DNA of 50,058 nucleotides from assembly GCA_030528565.1 (NCBI GenBank), contig JAUMYP010000014.1, positions 1 through 50,058 of the forward strand, in the 5' to 3' direction. The position numbers were made by a program, and so were the translations under genes. The notes beneath the pieces were generated by a model. That model searched no databases. It was not told the origin of the DNA and worked only from the letters and a program-made list of their open reading frames with translations. Shown piece by piece: positions 7,227 through 16,307 of the stretch (its first letter is position 1; every line of letters starts with the position of its first letter). Source of the stretch: Pseudomonadota bacterium (GTDB lineage: Bacteria; Pseudomonadota; Gammaproteobacteria; Xanthomonadales; Xanthomonadaceae).

Positions 7227-9857
7227 TTAGAAGCTGTAGCGCGCGCCGATGCTGAGATAGCGGCCCAGCGCGTTGTACTGGCTGATGTCATAGGGCAGGG
7301 TATTGCCTGCCGGGTCAAACGGCGGGTCGCGGTCAAACAGGTTCTGCACATTGGCATACAGCGTCAGCTTGGGATGTGCCTGCCAGCCCAGGTAGGCATC
7401 CCATTGCGAATAGCTGGCAACCCTGTTCTTCAGGCCGGGATTGCTGCGCGCGTTGACTGCCTGCTGTTGGTAGCCATCCACATATTGCCAGGCAAGCTGT
7501 CCGTTCCATGCGCCGCGCTGGTAGGCCAGTGTGGTCAGGCCGCGCCATTGCGGCAGTGAGCCCAGCCGGTTGTTGCCTGCCCCCTGGACTTCTGCGCCGC
7601 CCAGTGTTTGCGGTTGCTTGAAGCTGAACAGGCGGCTGTAAACACCGTTGAGCTGGAACTGTCCGCCCCATGCCTGCCAGCCCTGATGCAGCTCGATATC
7701 CACACCGCTGGTGGTGCGCTCACCCTGATTGGTATAGCGGTTTTCCACCAGTTGCAGGCGGCCCTGGGCATCACGCGTCACCCGCCCCGGATAGAGCTGC
7801 GGGTTGGCAACGATTTGTGTCAGGCTGTCGGCCTGAATCAGATTGCGCTGCTGGATGCGGTAAAAGTCCAGGCCAATACTGGTATTGCTGCCGGGTGCCC
7901 AGAGCACGGCCAGATTGAGGTTGCTGGAGCGTTCGGGCTGCAAATCGGGATTGCCGGTGCGCAGTATCGTTACACCGTGTGAGCCACCGGGCAGCAAGGG
8001 GTCGAACGGGTCGATGACCGGGCTATAGGAGATGGTGGTGCTGCGGGTGATTTCCGGCAGCGAAGGCGCGCGGAAGCCGCGTGAGGCATTGAAGCGCACA
8101 AGCCATTCGGGTGCCAGTTGCCAGCGGATGCCGATTTTGGGCGAAACGGCCGTGCCGAAATCGCTGTAACGGTCGCCACGCGCGGCCAGTTGCAGCTCCA
8201 GCGATTCAAATGGCTTCAGGCTGGCTTCGGCAAACAGTGCAGTGACCTGGCGATGGCCGTCAATCAGGTTGATGGCCGGACGCAGTTCGGTGCCGGAAAG
8301 CACGGCCGCGCTGGTGCGCGAATCCTGTCCCTCGCGCCGCCACTCGGCACCGGCGGCAATGCCTACATCACCGGCGCGCCATTGCCAGGGAAACCCGGAA
8401 ACACGCGCCTGCACCTGCGCCACCCGGGCAGTACCGGGACGGCGTGTGGCAAGACGCAGCGCATCACGGGCAGCCGGGGTGCTGGTCGGGTTCAGAAAGT
8501 CATAACTGCCATCTTGCAGCACCTGTTGCAGGGCATAGCGGTTGATGAAGTTGTCCGCAAACTCGCGCTGCTGGTTTTGCGAGAAGTTGGCGGCTACTTC
8601 CCAGTCCCAGACCTCGCCCGTGCCGCGCAGTCCGGCAAGCAGGCGGGTGAAGTCCGAATGCGTCCATTTCTTGCGCCCGCCCACATCAAAGAAGGTGTAT
8701 TCAAACGGGGCATCGACACCGTGGGGGTTGCTCGGGTGTCCGGCAGGCAGTGTCACCGGCACCAGCGCCAGGCCGCCGGTAGTGGCGTCATAGGCACGCA
8801 GCCCGGCGCCCACAGTCAGTGGCGGGGCGAAATGCTGGGAGTTTTGGCCGTGGCTATAGAGCAGTTGCGCGAAACCTTCCACGCTGTCATTGAGCTTGAA
8901 GTCCCCGGAGAGCGAAAGCTGGATACGGCGCGTTTCTGGCAACAGGGTGCGCCAGTTTTGCGTGTTGAAGGCGCAAGCCTGGCCGGGCAGGTTGCTGCCG
9001 AAATCGGCATAGGGGCGCAGCTGGCTGCCTGCGGGGCAGCTGGCAAAGGGTTGTGGCTTGCCGGGATTGAGCAGCCAGTTGCCGCCAGCAGTTGACCAGC
9101 CCGACAGTCGTCCGCCGGGCAGGTGGCGATAGTCGCCGCTGCGGGTCAGGTGGCGCTCATCGGCATCCAGCTGGCTGCGTTTGAGGATATCCAGACCAAA
9201 GCGCAGCGAATAGCCGTCTTCGGCCAGATTGCCATGACCGCCAGTCAAGGCCAGCTTGCCCTGCCGGGTTCCCCCGCGGGTGGCTGCGCCCAGGGACAGG
9301 TCGGCCTCGATGCCTTCAATATCCTTGCGCAGGATGATGTTCACGACCCCGGCAATAGCATCGGAGCCATACAGTGCCGATGCGCCGTCTTTCAAGACTT
9401 CGATGCGCTCCACTGCCGCCAACGGCAGGGCGTTGAGGTCAACAAAATTGTCCTGGGTGTTCTGGGCAAAGCCATATGGCGCCACGCGGTAGCCATCGAC
9501 CAGAATCAGCGTGTTTTTCTGCGCCAGCCCGCGCAGCGACAGTCCGGCCGAACCCGAGGCGAAACTGATGGTGAATTGCTCGTTATAGCTGTTGCCGGTA
9601 TTGAGCGTGGTGCTGCGCAACAGGTCGGCGACAGTGACTTTGCCGCTGGCTGCAATTTCTTCGCGGCTGATGCTCTGGATGGGATTGACGCCGGTGATGT
9701 CGGTGCGGCGCAGATGGCTGCCGGTGACCTGGATGCGGTCAATCGTAGTTTGTTCGGAGTTGGATTGCTGGGCTGTGGCAGGCAAGGCTAGAGCCAAGAG
9801 TACGGCTGCGACCAGTGGTTTTTTCAGCGGCGGGGAAAAGAAAGGGGCAAGAGACAT
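7227..9857 (-). CDS. TonB-dependent outer-membrane receptor
   Basis: An 876-residue outer-membrane active transporter. It has a signal peptide (about residues 1-30, ending LALPATAQ) and a TonB-box-like stretch IDRIQVTGSHL. The plug domain includes LRGLAQKNTLILVDGYRV and VERIEVLKDGASALYGSDAI, and a beta barrel ends in ARYSF with the aromatic last residue expected for BAM insertion. No N-terminal STN signalling domain is present. I chose the ATG at 9857 because it begins the signal peptide; the upstream extension has no such sense. No Shine-Dalgarno box is clear. The substrate is unknown. Its position between acnD and prpF, on the opposite strand, suggests a link with organic-acid use only by proximity. 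Confidence 0.9.
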   Translation of the reverse strand: MSLAPFFSPPLKKPLVAAVLLALALPATAQQSNSEQTTIDRIQVTGSHLRRTDITGVNPIQSISREEIAASGKVTVADLLRSTTLNTGNSYNEQFTISFASGSAGLSLRGLAQKNTLILVDGYRVAPYGFAQNTQDNFVDLNALPLAAVERIEVLKDGASALYGSDAIAGVVNIILRKDIEGIEADLSLGAATRGGTRQGKLALTGGHGNLAEDGYSLRFGLDILKRSQLDADERHLTRSGDYRHLPGGRLSGWSTAGGNWLLNPGKPQPFASCPAGSQLRPYADFGSNLPGQACAFNTQNWRTLLPETRRIQLSLSGDFKLNDSVEGFAQLLYSHGQNSQHFAPPLTVGAGLRAYDATTGGLALVPVTLPAGHPSNPHGVDAPFEYTFFDVGGRKKWTHSDFTRLLAGLRGTGEVWDWEVAANFSQNQQREFADNFINRYALQQVLQDGSYDFLNPTSTPAARDALRLATRRPGTARVAQVQARVSGFPWQWRAGDVGIAAGAEWRREGQDSRTSAAVLSGTELRPAINLIDGHRQVTALFAEASLKPFESLELQLAARGDRYSDFGTAVSPKIGIRWQLAPEWLVRFNASRGFRAPSLPEITRSTTISYSPVIDPFDPLLPGGSHGVTILRTGNPDLQPERSSNLNLAVLWAPGSNTSIGLDFYRIQQRNLIQADSLTQIVANPQLYPGRVTRDAQGRLQLVENRYTNQGERTTSGVDIELHQGWQAWGGQFQLNGVYSRLFSFKQPQTLGGAEVQGAGNNRLGSLPQWRGLTTLAYQRGAWNGQLAWQYVDGYQQQAVNARSNPGLKNRVASYSQWDAYLGWQAHPKLTLYANVQNLFDRDPPFDPAGNTLPYDISQYNALGRYLSIGARYSF

Positions 9858-10056
9858 GGAAGGACTCACGTATTCAAAAGAGTGGGGGAGGGGGTTGCTG
9901 TCAGCCTGATAGCTGAATAGGGGGCGCATCTTGCAGCATCTTTTGAAGAAAGTAAATCCTTTTATGCGGATGAAGCGATATATTTTTGTTCGATGTTCGC
10001 TTCCGCGCGTTAGCCCCACTACGGCGATAATGGTTTCCTGCCTTCAGGAGCTTGTC

Positions 10057-11235
10057 ATGACCCAGCAACAACGCCGCATCCCCGCCACCTATATGCGTGG
10101 CGGCACCAGCAAGGGGGTGTTTTTCCGTCTTGAGGATTTGCCGCCAAAGGCGCAGCAGCCGGGCGCGGCGCGCGATGCCCTGCTGATGCGGGTGATTGGC
10201 TCGCCCGACCCCTACGCCCAGCATATCGACGGCATGGGCGGGGCGACTTCCAGCACCAGCAAATGCGTGATTGTTTCGCCATCGGCCCGCCCAGGTCATG
10301 ACGTGGATTACCTCTACGGTCAGGTGGCGATTGGCGAGGCGTTTGTCGATTGGAGTGGCAATTGCGGCAACCTCTCCAGCGCGGTCGGGCCGTTCGCCAT
10401 TGCCAACGGCATGATTCCCGCCGAGCGGCTGCATGACGGCATGGTGGAGGTGCGCATCTGGCAGGCCAATATCGGCAAGACCATCCTCGCGCATGTGCCG
10501 GTCAAGGACGGGCAGGTACTGGAGCTGGGGGATTTCATGCTCGATGGCGTGGCTTTTGCGGCGGCGGAAATCGTGCTGGAGTTCATCGACCCGTCCGATG
10601 ATGGCGAAGACGGCGGCGCGATGTTTCCGACCGGCAATGTCGTCGATACGCTGGAGGTTCCCGGTGTCGGCAGTTTGGAGGCCACGATGATTGCGGCCGG
10701 TATCCCGACAGTGTTCATTGATGCGGCGGCGATTGGCCTGAGCGGTAGCGAGCTGCAAAAGGACATCAATGCCGATGCCGCGCGGCTTGCGCAGTTCGAG
10801 GCGATTCGTGTTGCCGGCGCCTTGCGCATGGGTCTGATTCAAAGTCCTGAAGAAGCAGCCAAGCGCCAGCACACACCCAAAGTGGCCTTTGTCGCACCAC
10901 CTGCCGATTACACCGCCTCCAGCGGCAAAACCATCCACGCTGCCGATATTGACCTGCGGGTGCGGGCGCTGTCCATGGGCAAGCTGCACCACGCCATGAT
11001 GGGCACCGCTTCGGTCGCTATCGCCACGGCGGCAGCGGTGCCGGGTACGCTGGTGAACCGCGCCGCAGGCGCTGGCAAGCGTGAAACCGTGTGTTTCGGG
11101 CATCCATCCGGTACCTTGCGGGTGGGCGCGGCGGTGGAAAATATCGACGGCCAGTGGACAGTGAAAAAAGCCGTAATGAGCCGCAGCGCGCGCGTCCTGA
11201 TGCGCGGCGAAGTGCATGTGCCGCCTGCCGGCTGA
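10057..11235 (+). CDS. prpF: 2-methylaconitate cis-trans isomerase (PrpF)
   Basis: A 392-residue cytosolic isomerase with the diaminopimelate-epimerase-like fold. It works with AcnD in the methylcitrate cycle of propionyl-CoA breakdown, isomerising the AcnD product so it can be hydrated to 2-methylisocitrate. Family motifs are RGGTSKG (14-20), GGATSSTSK (61-69) and GNCGNLSSAVGPFA (101-114). Lys69 and Cys103 have the same spacing as the catalytic Lys73/Cys107 reported for the Shewanella enzyme. ATG 10057 is preceded by AGGAG at 10046-10050. It lies about 3.2 kb from acnD with a divergent TonB receptor between them; about 200 bp separate the two divergent starts, enough for two promoters. Confidence 0.92.
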   Translation: MTQQQRRIPATYMRGGTSKGVFFRLEDLPPKAQQPGAARDALLMRVIGSPDPYAQHIDGMGGATSSTSKCVIVSPSARPGHDVDYLYGQVAIGEAFVDWSGNCGNLSSAVGPFAIANGMIPAERLHDGMVEVRIWQANIGKTILAHVPVKDGQVLELGDFMLDGVAFAAAEIVLEFIDPSDDGEDGGAMFPTGNVVDTLEVPGVGSLEATMIAAGIPTVFIDAAAIGLSGSELQKDINADAARLAQFEAIRVAGALRMGLIQSPEEAAKRQHTPKVAFVAPPADYTASSGKTIHAADIDLRVRALSMGKLHHAMMGTASVAIATAAAVPGTLVNRAAGAGKRETVCFGHPSGTLRVGAAVENIDGQWTVKKAVMSRSARVLMRGEVHVPPAG

Positions 11236-11246
11236 GTAAACCAGAC

Positions 11247-11261
11247 CCCGGTATTGCCGGG
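11247..11261 (+). terminator. weak terminator after prpF
   Basis: CCCGG (11247-11251) and CCGGG (11257-11261) pair around TATTG and are followed by CTGTTTTA, 12 bases after the prpF stop. The stem is short, so efficiency is uncertain. From here to 11503 no gene is supported; the stretch holds a solo repeat end at 11343-11374 and a short inverted repeat (CTTGATG/CATCAAG) near 11430-11457. Confidence 0.45.
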
Positions 11262-11342
11262 CTGTTTTACTGCATGAAATACAGCACGATGGCCACCAGA
11301 TGAGGGCGAGCCGCGAGGCAAGGAAAATCTTCACCCAGCTAT

Positions 11343-11374
11343 AAGAGCCTGTTCAAGGTCTCTTCTCGGTACCC
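11343..11374 (+). repeat. solo long end of the dispersed repeat element
   Basis: This matches the left terminal repeat at 48308-48339 for its first 23 bases. It continues with CGGTACCCGC, identical to the reverse complement of the right terminal repeat at 48544-48576. Sequence further inside differs from the 48-kb element and no second end is seen before ispA, so it is a half element or relic. It lies between the convergent genes prpF and ispA. Confidence 0.7.
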
Positions 11375-11503
11375 GCTTGTCCGTCGCTGATTTTGAACGG
11401 CAGAATGCCTTGCGGCGTGTTGGTAGAGCCTTGATGTTGTGGCAGGCATGGCATCAAGCGCACGCCTGCCGTGCTTGGAAACGATGAGGCCTGCATTGCC
11501 GGC

Positions 11504-12397
11504 CTAGCTTTCGCGCTCCACCACTTTGCGGGCGAGCAGTACCAGTGGGTGGCTATGGGGGTTATCCAGTGTGAGCAGGGCGATATGCATGGTGGCGGCC
11601 AGTTGCTCCAGGCGCTGGCGTGAGGCTTCGATGCCGATAAGCGCCGGGAAGGTGGCCTTGTCCTGGGCGGCGTCTTTGCCTGCGGTTTTGCCCAGCGTTG
11701 CGCTGTCGCTCTCGATGTCCAGGAGGTCGTCCTTGATTTGGAAGGCAAGGCCCAGTGCCTGGGCATATTGGTCAAGGGCTTGTGCCTGCTCGCGGTTTGC
11801 CGCGGCAGCGAGCGCGCCCATGCGCACGGATGCTCGCAGCAGGGCGCCGGTTTTCATGGCGTGCAGGCGCTCAAGCTGGGCGAGGCTGATGTTCTCGCCA
11901 GTGGCCTGCATGTCCAGTGCCTGGCCGCCGCACATGCCGGGCGCGCCAGCGGCCTGCGCCAGTTCGCGCAGCAGGTTGACGCGGGTTTCGGCAGGCAGCG
12001 GGGCTTCGGCCAGACGCGCAAAGGCCAGGCTTTGCAGGGCATCACCGGCGAGGATGGCATTGGCCTCGCCATAGGCGATATGCACGGTGGGCTGGCCGCG
12101 GCGCAGGGCGTCATTGTCCATTGCTGGCAGGTCATCGTGTACCAGCGAATAGCAGTGGATGAGTTCCACTGCGACGGCGACATCGTCCAGTATGGCCGCA
12201 TCGGCGCCGAGGGCGTGGCCGGTGGCATAGACCAGCAGGGGGCGGATGCGTTTGCCGCCATTCAGTACGGCGTGGCGCATGGCCTGGTGCAGCGGCTGCG
12301 GCTCATGGTCGGCAGCGGGCAGCGCGCGCGCCAGTGCTGCGTCGATGCGCGCGCGCCATTGTTCGAAATGCCCCTGGGGGGCGGCTGCGTCATTCAT
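11504..12397 (-). CDS. ispA: farnesyl diphosphate synthase (polyprenyl synthetase)
   Basis: A 297-residue all-helical prenyltransferase that condenses IPP with DMAPP and GPP to farnesyl diphosphate, feeding undecaprenol and quinone synthesis. The first aspartate-rich motif DDLPAMD spans 88-94 and the second, DDLLD, spans 223-227; GGKRIRP (47-53) binds pyrophosphate. ATG 12397 overlaps the end of xseB by 8 bp, the usual xseB-ispA coupling, and the longer upstream frame is only read-through within xseB. In many gammaproteobacteria dxs follows ispA; here the gene is followed by non-coding repeat DNA and convergent prpF. Confidence 0.93.
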   Translation of the reverse strand: MNDAAAPQGHFEQWRARIDAALARALPAADHEPQPLHQAMRHAVLNGGKRIRPLLVYATGHALGADAAILDDVAVAVELIHCYSLVHDDLPAMDNDALRRGQPTVHIAYGEANAILAGDALQSLAFARLAEAPLPAETRVNLLRELAQAAGAPGMCGGQALDMQATGENISLAQLERLHAMKTGALLRASVRMGALAAAANREQAQALDQYAQALGLAFQIKDDLLDIESDSATLGKTAGKDAAQDKATFPALIGIEASRQRLEQLAATMHIALLTLDNPHSHPLVLLARKVVERES

Positions 12398-12650
12398 GGT
12401 CGAAGTCGAAGTTTTCGCTGTTTTCCGGCTGTGCCGGGTCGGAGAGCAGGCGCACGCGCAGCTCGGCCTGTTGCAGTGCGCCCTGGCATTGGCGATACAG
12501 GCCAACGCCGCGTTCGTAGGCGCTGAGCGAGTCTTCCAGGGTCATTTCGCCGCTTTCCATCCGGGCGACCAGTTGCTCCAGCTCTTGCAGTGCCTGCTCG
12601 AAGTCGGCCACCGGGGAGGGCGTGGGTTCGGGGGTGCTTTTGCGTGCCAT
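12390..12650 (-). CDS. xseB: exodeoxyribonuclease VII small subunit
   Basis: An 86-residue protein with the conserved family pattern [20 protein letters not shown], then [19 protein letters not shown] and LRVRLL. It forms the small helical subunit of exonuclease VII with XseA, which is not in this window, and degrades single-stranded DNA. ATG 12650 (MARKSTPEP) fits the family length. A TTG at 12686 overlapping the ppx stop is an alternative start with a weak GGGCG-like box. It overlaps ispA by 8 bp and follows ppx by 32 bp, so it may receive read-through from the phosphate operon. Confidence 0.9.
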   Translation of the reverse strand: MARKSTPEPTPSPVADFEQALQELEQLVARMESGEMTLEDSLSAYERGVGLYRQCQGALQQAELRVRLLSDPAQPENSENFDFDHE

Positions 12651-12682
12651 GGGGGCAAGTGTGCGGGCTGTGGTGAAAAGGG

Positions 12683-14221
12683 TCAATCGCCCTGGATATG
12701 CAGTTCGATGCCGAGGGCGCGCAGGTCCTGCGGTTCGCTCTCCAGGTCGCTGCGGAGCAGCGGTTTGCTGGCCAGCCAGTCTTTCGGCAGGGTGAGGAGG
12801 AGCCGGTTTTCAGCAGCCGCCAGTCTGACGGCGGACAAGTCCCGCGCCTTGTGCGAGCGATTGAGCACCACGGCCAGCCGCAGCAGGGCGGTGATGCGCC
12901 GGGTGCGCAGCAGCAGGCGCTCGGGGATGGCGTTGAAGGCATTTTTCGGGATGCCGCGGCGCTGGCAGCGCAGCAGTACCGAGAGCACCTGTTGCTGCTG
13001 GCGGGTGAAGCCGGGGATATCGGAATGCTCCAGCAAATAGGCGCCATGCACATGGTGCTGGCTATGCGCCACCGCCAGGCCGATTTCATGCAGCCAGGCG
13101 GCCCAGCCGAGTTTGGCGCGGTCTTCGGCTTCCAGCGCCCAGCTTGCGGCCACCTGGTCAAATAGCTGCATGGCGGTGGCTTCCACGCGCTCGGCCTGTG
13201 CCTCGTCCACCGCATAGCGCGCCATCATCAGGTCGATGGCGGCATCGCGCGGGTCATCGCCGCTGCCGCGGCCAATCATGTCGTAGAGGATGCCTTCGCG
13301 CATCGCCGCGCGGCTGACGGTCATGCGCTCGATATGGAGCACGGAAAACGCCGCCTCCAGAATCAGGATGCCGCCGGCAATCACCGGCTGGCGCTCGCTG
13401 GAAAGGCCGGGCAGGTCAATCTCGGCAATGGTCTGGGCTTGCAGCAGACGCTCGCGCACCCTGGGCAGCGCCTCGGCGGTAATCGCGCCCTTGGTGAGCT
13501 TCATCTCGGTGCAAATCTTGCCAATGGCCTTGATGGTGCCGGAGGAGCCAACCACGTCATGCCAGCCGATATTGCGATAGTGCAGGGCGAACTGCTGGAA
13601 CTCGGCGGCGATTTCGGTCAGCGCCTGCTGCCATTTCTTGCGGCTCAATTTGCCGTTGGGGAAAAACCTGCGGGTGCTGGCGACGCAGCCCATTTGCAGG
13701 CTTTCGCGCTCGATGGCATCAAGGCCGGTGCCGATGATGCACTCGGTGGAGCCGCCGCCGATATCCATCACCAGGCGGCGCTGGCCGGGTTCGGTGGGCT
13801 GGGCGCTGGCAACGCCAAGGTAAACCAGACGCGCTTCTTCGCGCCCGGCGACCACTTCGATGGCATGTCCGAGCGCCGCCTCGGCGGGGGTCAGAAAGGC
13901 CTGCGCATCATGCAGCTGGCGCACGGTATTGGTGGCGATGGCGCGCACCCTCTCTGGCGGGATGTCGCGGATGCGCTCGCCAAAACGCGCCAGGCATTGC
14001 AGGGCGCGCTCGCGCACCTGGGCGCTCAGCCCGCCACGGGCATCCAGACCATCGGCCATGCGCACCATTTCGCGGATGCGGTCCACCACCCGAATCTGCC
14101 CCTGCACATAGCGCGCCACAATCATGTGGAAGCTGTTGGAGCCAAGGTCGATGGCGGCCATCAGGTCGCCATCTTCAAGGGGCAGCGGGGCGCTGAGTGC
14201 GGTGCGGCGGGACGTGTTCAT
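12683..14221 (-). CDS. ppx: exopolyphosphatase
   Basis: A 512-residue cytosolic enzyme of the Ppx/GppA phosphatase family that releases phosphate from the ends of polyphosphate chains. The actin/ASKHA-like phosphate-binding motifs are present: [10 protein letters not shown] (24-33) and DIGGGSTE (153-160), with a conserved acidic pair at 128-129. The C-terminal half carries an HD-like helical domain, giving the long Ppx rather than the short GppA-only form. The start overlaps the ppk stop by 4 bp (ATGA), so the polyphosphate-making and polyphosphate-degrading enzymes are made from one mRNA. GppA activity on pppGpp cannot be excluded from the sequence. Confidence 0.93.
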   Translation of the reverse strand: MNTSRRTALSAPLPLEDGDLMAAIDLGSNSFHMIVARYVQGQIRVVDRIREMVRMADGLDARGGLSAQVRERALQCLARFGERIRDIPPERVRAIATNTVRQLHDAQAFLTPAEAALGHAIEVVAGREEARLVYLGVASAQPTEPGQRRLVMDIGGGSTECIIGTGLDAIERESLQMGCVASTRRFFPNGKLSRKKWQQALTEIAAEFQQFALHYRNIGWHDVVGSSGTIKAIGKICTEMKLTKGAITAEALPRVRERLLQAQTIAEIDLPGLSSERQPVIAGGILILEAAFSVLHIERMTVSRAAMREGILYDMIGRGSGDDPRDAAIDLMMARYAVDEAQAERVEATAMQLFDQVAASWALEAEDRAKLGWAAWLHEIGLAVAHSQHHVHGAYLLEHSDIPGFTRQQQQVLSVLLRCQRRGIPKNAFNAIPERLLLRTRRITALLRLAVVLNRSHKARDLSAVRLAAAENRLLLTLPKDWLASKPLLRSDLESEPQDLRALGIELHIQGD

Positions 14222-16296
14222 CCGCAGATTTTCTCAAGCAAAGCGGCCTGGGCGGAATAGGGCGCGACATTTTCCGGCACTTCTACGCGCCGATATTCGC
14301 CATTGGCCTGCAATTCCCAGGCGTTCTGGTTGTCCGCCAGATAGTTGTCCAGGGTTTCGGCCTTGACCCGCTGCGCCAGTTTTTCATCCAGGATGGGAAA
14401 GCAGGTTTCCACCCGGCGCAGCAGGTTGCGCTCCAGCCAGTCGGCACTGGCGCAGAACAGCTCCGGCTGGCCGTCATTGCCGAACCAGTACACCCGGTGG
14501 TGCTCCAGGAACTGGCCGACGATGGAGCGCACGCGGATGTTTTCCGATACGCCGGGTACGCCCGGGCGCAGCGTGCAGGCGCCGCGCACAATCAGGTCGA
14601 TTTGCACGCCGGCCTGTGATGCCTGATACAGCGCACGAATCACGCGCGGCTCGTTCAAGGCATTCATCTTGGCGATGATGCGTGCCGGTTTGCCGGCGCG
14701 GGCATGGGCTGCCTCGCGTGCGATGCGCTCGAGCATGCCGGTATGCAGGGTGAAGGGCGATTGCAACAGGCGCTGCAACTGCACCACCGGCGCAAGCCCG
14801 GAGAGCTGCTGGAAAATCTGGTGGACATCGGCACCAATGCCGGGGTCGGCGGTGATAAGGCCGATGTCGGTATAGACCCGCGCCGTGCCGCTGTGGTAGT
14901 TGCCGGTGCCAAGATGCACATAGCGGCACAGCCCTTCGGCCTCGCGGCGCACAATCAGCAGCATCTTGGCATGGGTCTTGTAGCCGACCACGCCGTACAC
15001 CACCTGTACGCCAGCTTGTTGCAGGCGGTCGGCAAAGCCCAGATTGGCTTCCTCGTCAAAGCGCGCGCGCAGCTCCACCACCGCGGTGACATCCTTGCCA
15101 TTGCGGGCGGCCTGTATCAGGCTCTCGACAATCGGCGAGTCCTTGCCGGTGCGGTACAGGGTCTGCTTGATGGCCAGCACGTTCGGGTCTTCGGCGGCCT
15201 CGCGAATCAGGTCCTTCACCGGGTTGAACGAGTCAAACGGGTGGTGCAGCAAGATATCGCCACGGGCAATGCGGCTGAACAGCGTTTCGGAATCATCCAG
15301 CTGGCGCGGATGCACCGGCGGGAATTTCAAGTCCGGGCGGCGCACCGCGTCATACACCTGCACCACGCGGTTGAGGTTGACCGGGCCGTTGATGCGGTAC
15401 ACCGCATCGGCGCTCAGCTCGAAGTTTTCCAGCAGCATCTGCACGATGTCTTCGGGGCAGTTTTCGGCAATTTCCAGCCGCATCGCGCGCAGATAGCCGC
15501 GGCCAAGCAGTTCATCGCGCAGCGCCAGTGCCAGATTGTCCACGTCCTCCTCGTCCACCATCAGCTCGGAATTGCGGGTGACGCGGAACTGGTAGGCGCC
15601 CTTGACCTGCATGCCGGGGAACAGCTCGTCCATGAATGCCGACAGCAGCGAGGACAGGAATACGAAGTCGTGGTAACGGTCGCCATCGCCATCGCGGTCG
15701 GGCAGGCGGATGATGCGCGGCAGCGAGCGCGGCGCGCGCACGATGGCCAGATGCGCCTCGCGGCCAAAGGCATCGCGGCCTTCCAGGCGCACCACGATAT
15801 TCAGCGATTTATTGAGAATCTGCGGGAAGGGATGCGCCGGGTCCAGCCCCAGTGGCGAGAGCACCGGCATGATTTCCTTGCGGAAATAATCGCGCAGCCA
15901 GCGGGTTTGCCCGGCATTCCACTCGCTGCGGTCAAGCAGGCGGATGCCCTCGGCCTGCAGCGCCGGGCGCAGCTCGTCATAGAAACAGCGGTATTGCGCG
16001 GCGACCAGCTCGCTGGCGCGCTCATGGATGCGGGACAGGATATGGCTGTGCGAAAGCCCGTCGGCACTGCGGGCAATGCCAAGGTCGGCGGCATGGCGCA
16101 CGGTGGCGGCGCGGATTTCAAAGAACTCGTCCAGATTGGTGCAGGAAATGCACAGATAGCGAAGCCGTTCCAGCAGCGGTATGTCCGCATTTTGTGCCTG
16201 TGCCAGCACGCGGAAATTGAAATCCAGCTGCGACAGCTCGCGGTTGGCATACAGCCGGGCATCATCAAGGTCGGCGGGCGGGGAAATATCCATCAA
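14218..16296 (-). CDS. ppk1: polyphosphate kinase 1
   Basis: A 692-residue enzyme that polymerises the gamma phosphate of ATP into inorganic polyphosphate. The N-terminal domain begins YANRELSQLDFNFRVL, the usual PPK1 opening. The catalytic half has HLGTGNYHSGTARVYTDIGL, where His461 is the likely phosphorylated residue, and the second phospholipase-D-like half contains GACTLRPGVPGVSENIRVRS. Length is typical. It lies 11 bp after phoR and overlaps ppx by 4 bp, so it belongs to the phosphate block and is presumably raised under phosphate stress. Confidence 0.96.
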   Translation of the reverse strand: MMDISPPADLDDARLYANRELSQLDFNFRVLAQAQNADIPLLERLRYLCISCTNLDEFFEIRAATVRHAADLGIARSADGLSHSHILSRIHERASELVAAQYRCFYDELRPALQAEGIRLLDRSEWNAGQTRWLRDYFRKEIMPVLSPLGLDPAHPFPQILNKSLNIVVRLEGRDAFGREAHLAIVRAPRSLPRIIRLPDRDGDGDRYHDFVFLSSLLSAFMDELFPGMQVKGAYQFRVTRNSELMVDEEDVDNLALALRDELLGRGYLRAMRLEIAENCPEDIVQMLLENFELSADAVYRINGPVNLNRVVQVYDAVRRPDLKFPPVHPRQLDDSETLFSRIARGDILLHHPFDSFNPVKDLIREAAEDPNVLAIKQTLYRTGKDSPIVESLIQAARNGKDVTAVVELRARFDEEANLGFADRLQQAGVQVVYGVVGYKTHAKMLLIVRREAEGLCRYVHLGTGNYHSGTARVYTDIGLITADPGIGADVHQIFQQLSGLAPVVQLQRLLQSPFTLHTGMLERIAREAAHARAGKPARIIAKMNALNEPRVIRALYQASQAGVQIDLIVRGACTLRPGVPGVSENIRVRSIVGQFLEHHRVYWFGNDGQPELFCASADWLERNLLRRVETCFPILDEKLAQRVKAETLDNYLADNQNAWELQANGEYRRVEVPENVAPYSAQAALLEKICG

Positions 16297-16307
16297 TGCA
16301 CTTAAGT

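Noticed and set aside
9901-11334. 477-residue open frame antisense to prpF
   Set aside because: Shadow of prpF; the part beyond the gene (about 11240-11334) gives no recognisable protein.
14704-16305. 533-residue open frame antisense to ppk1
   Set aside because: Shadow of a well-supported polyphosphate kinase; composition is low-complexity and it has no start signal.
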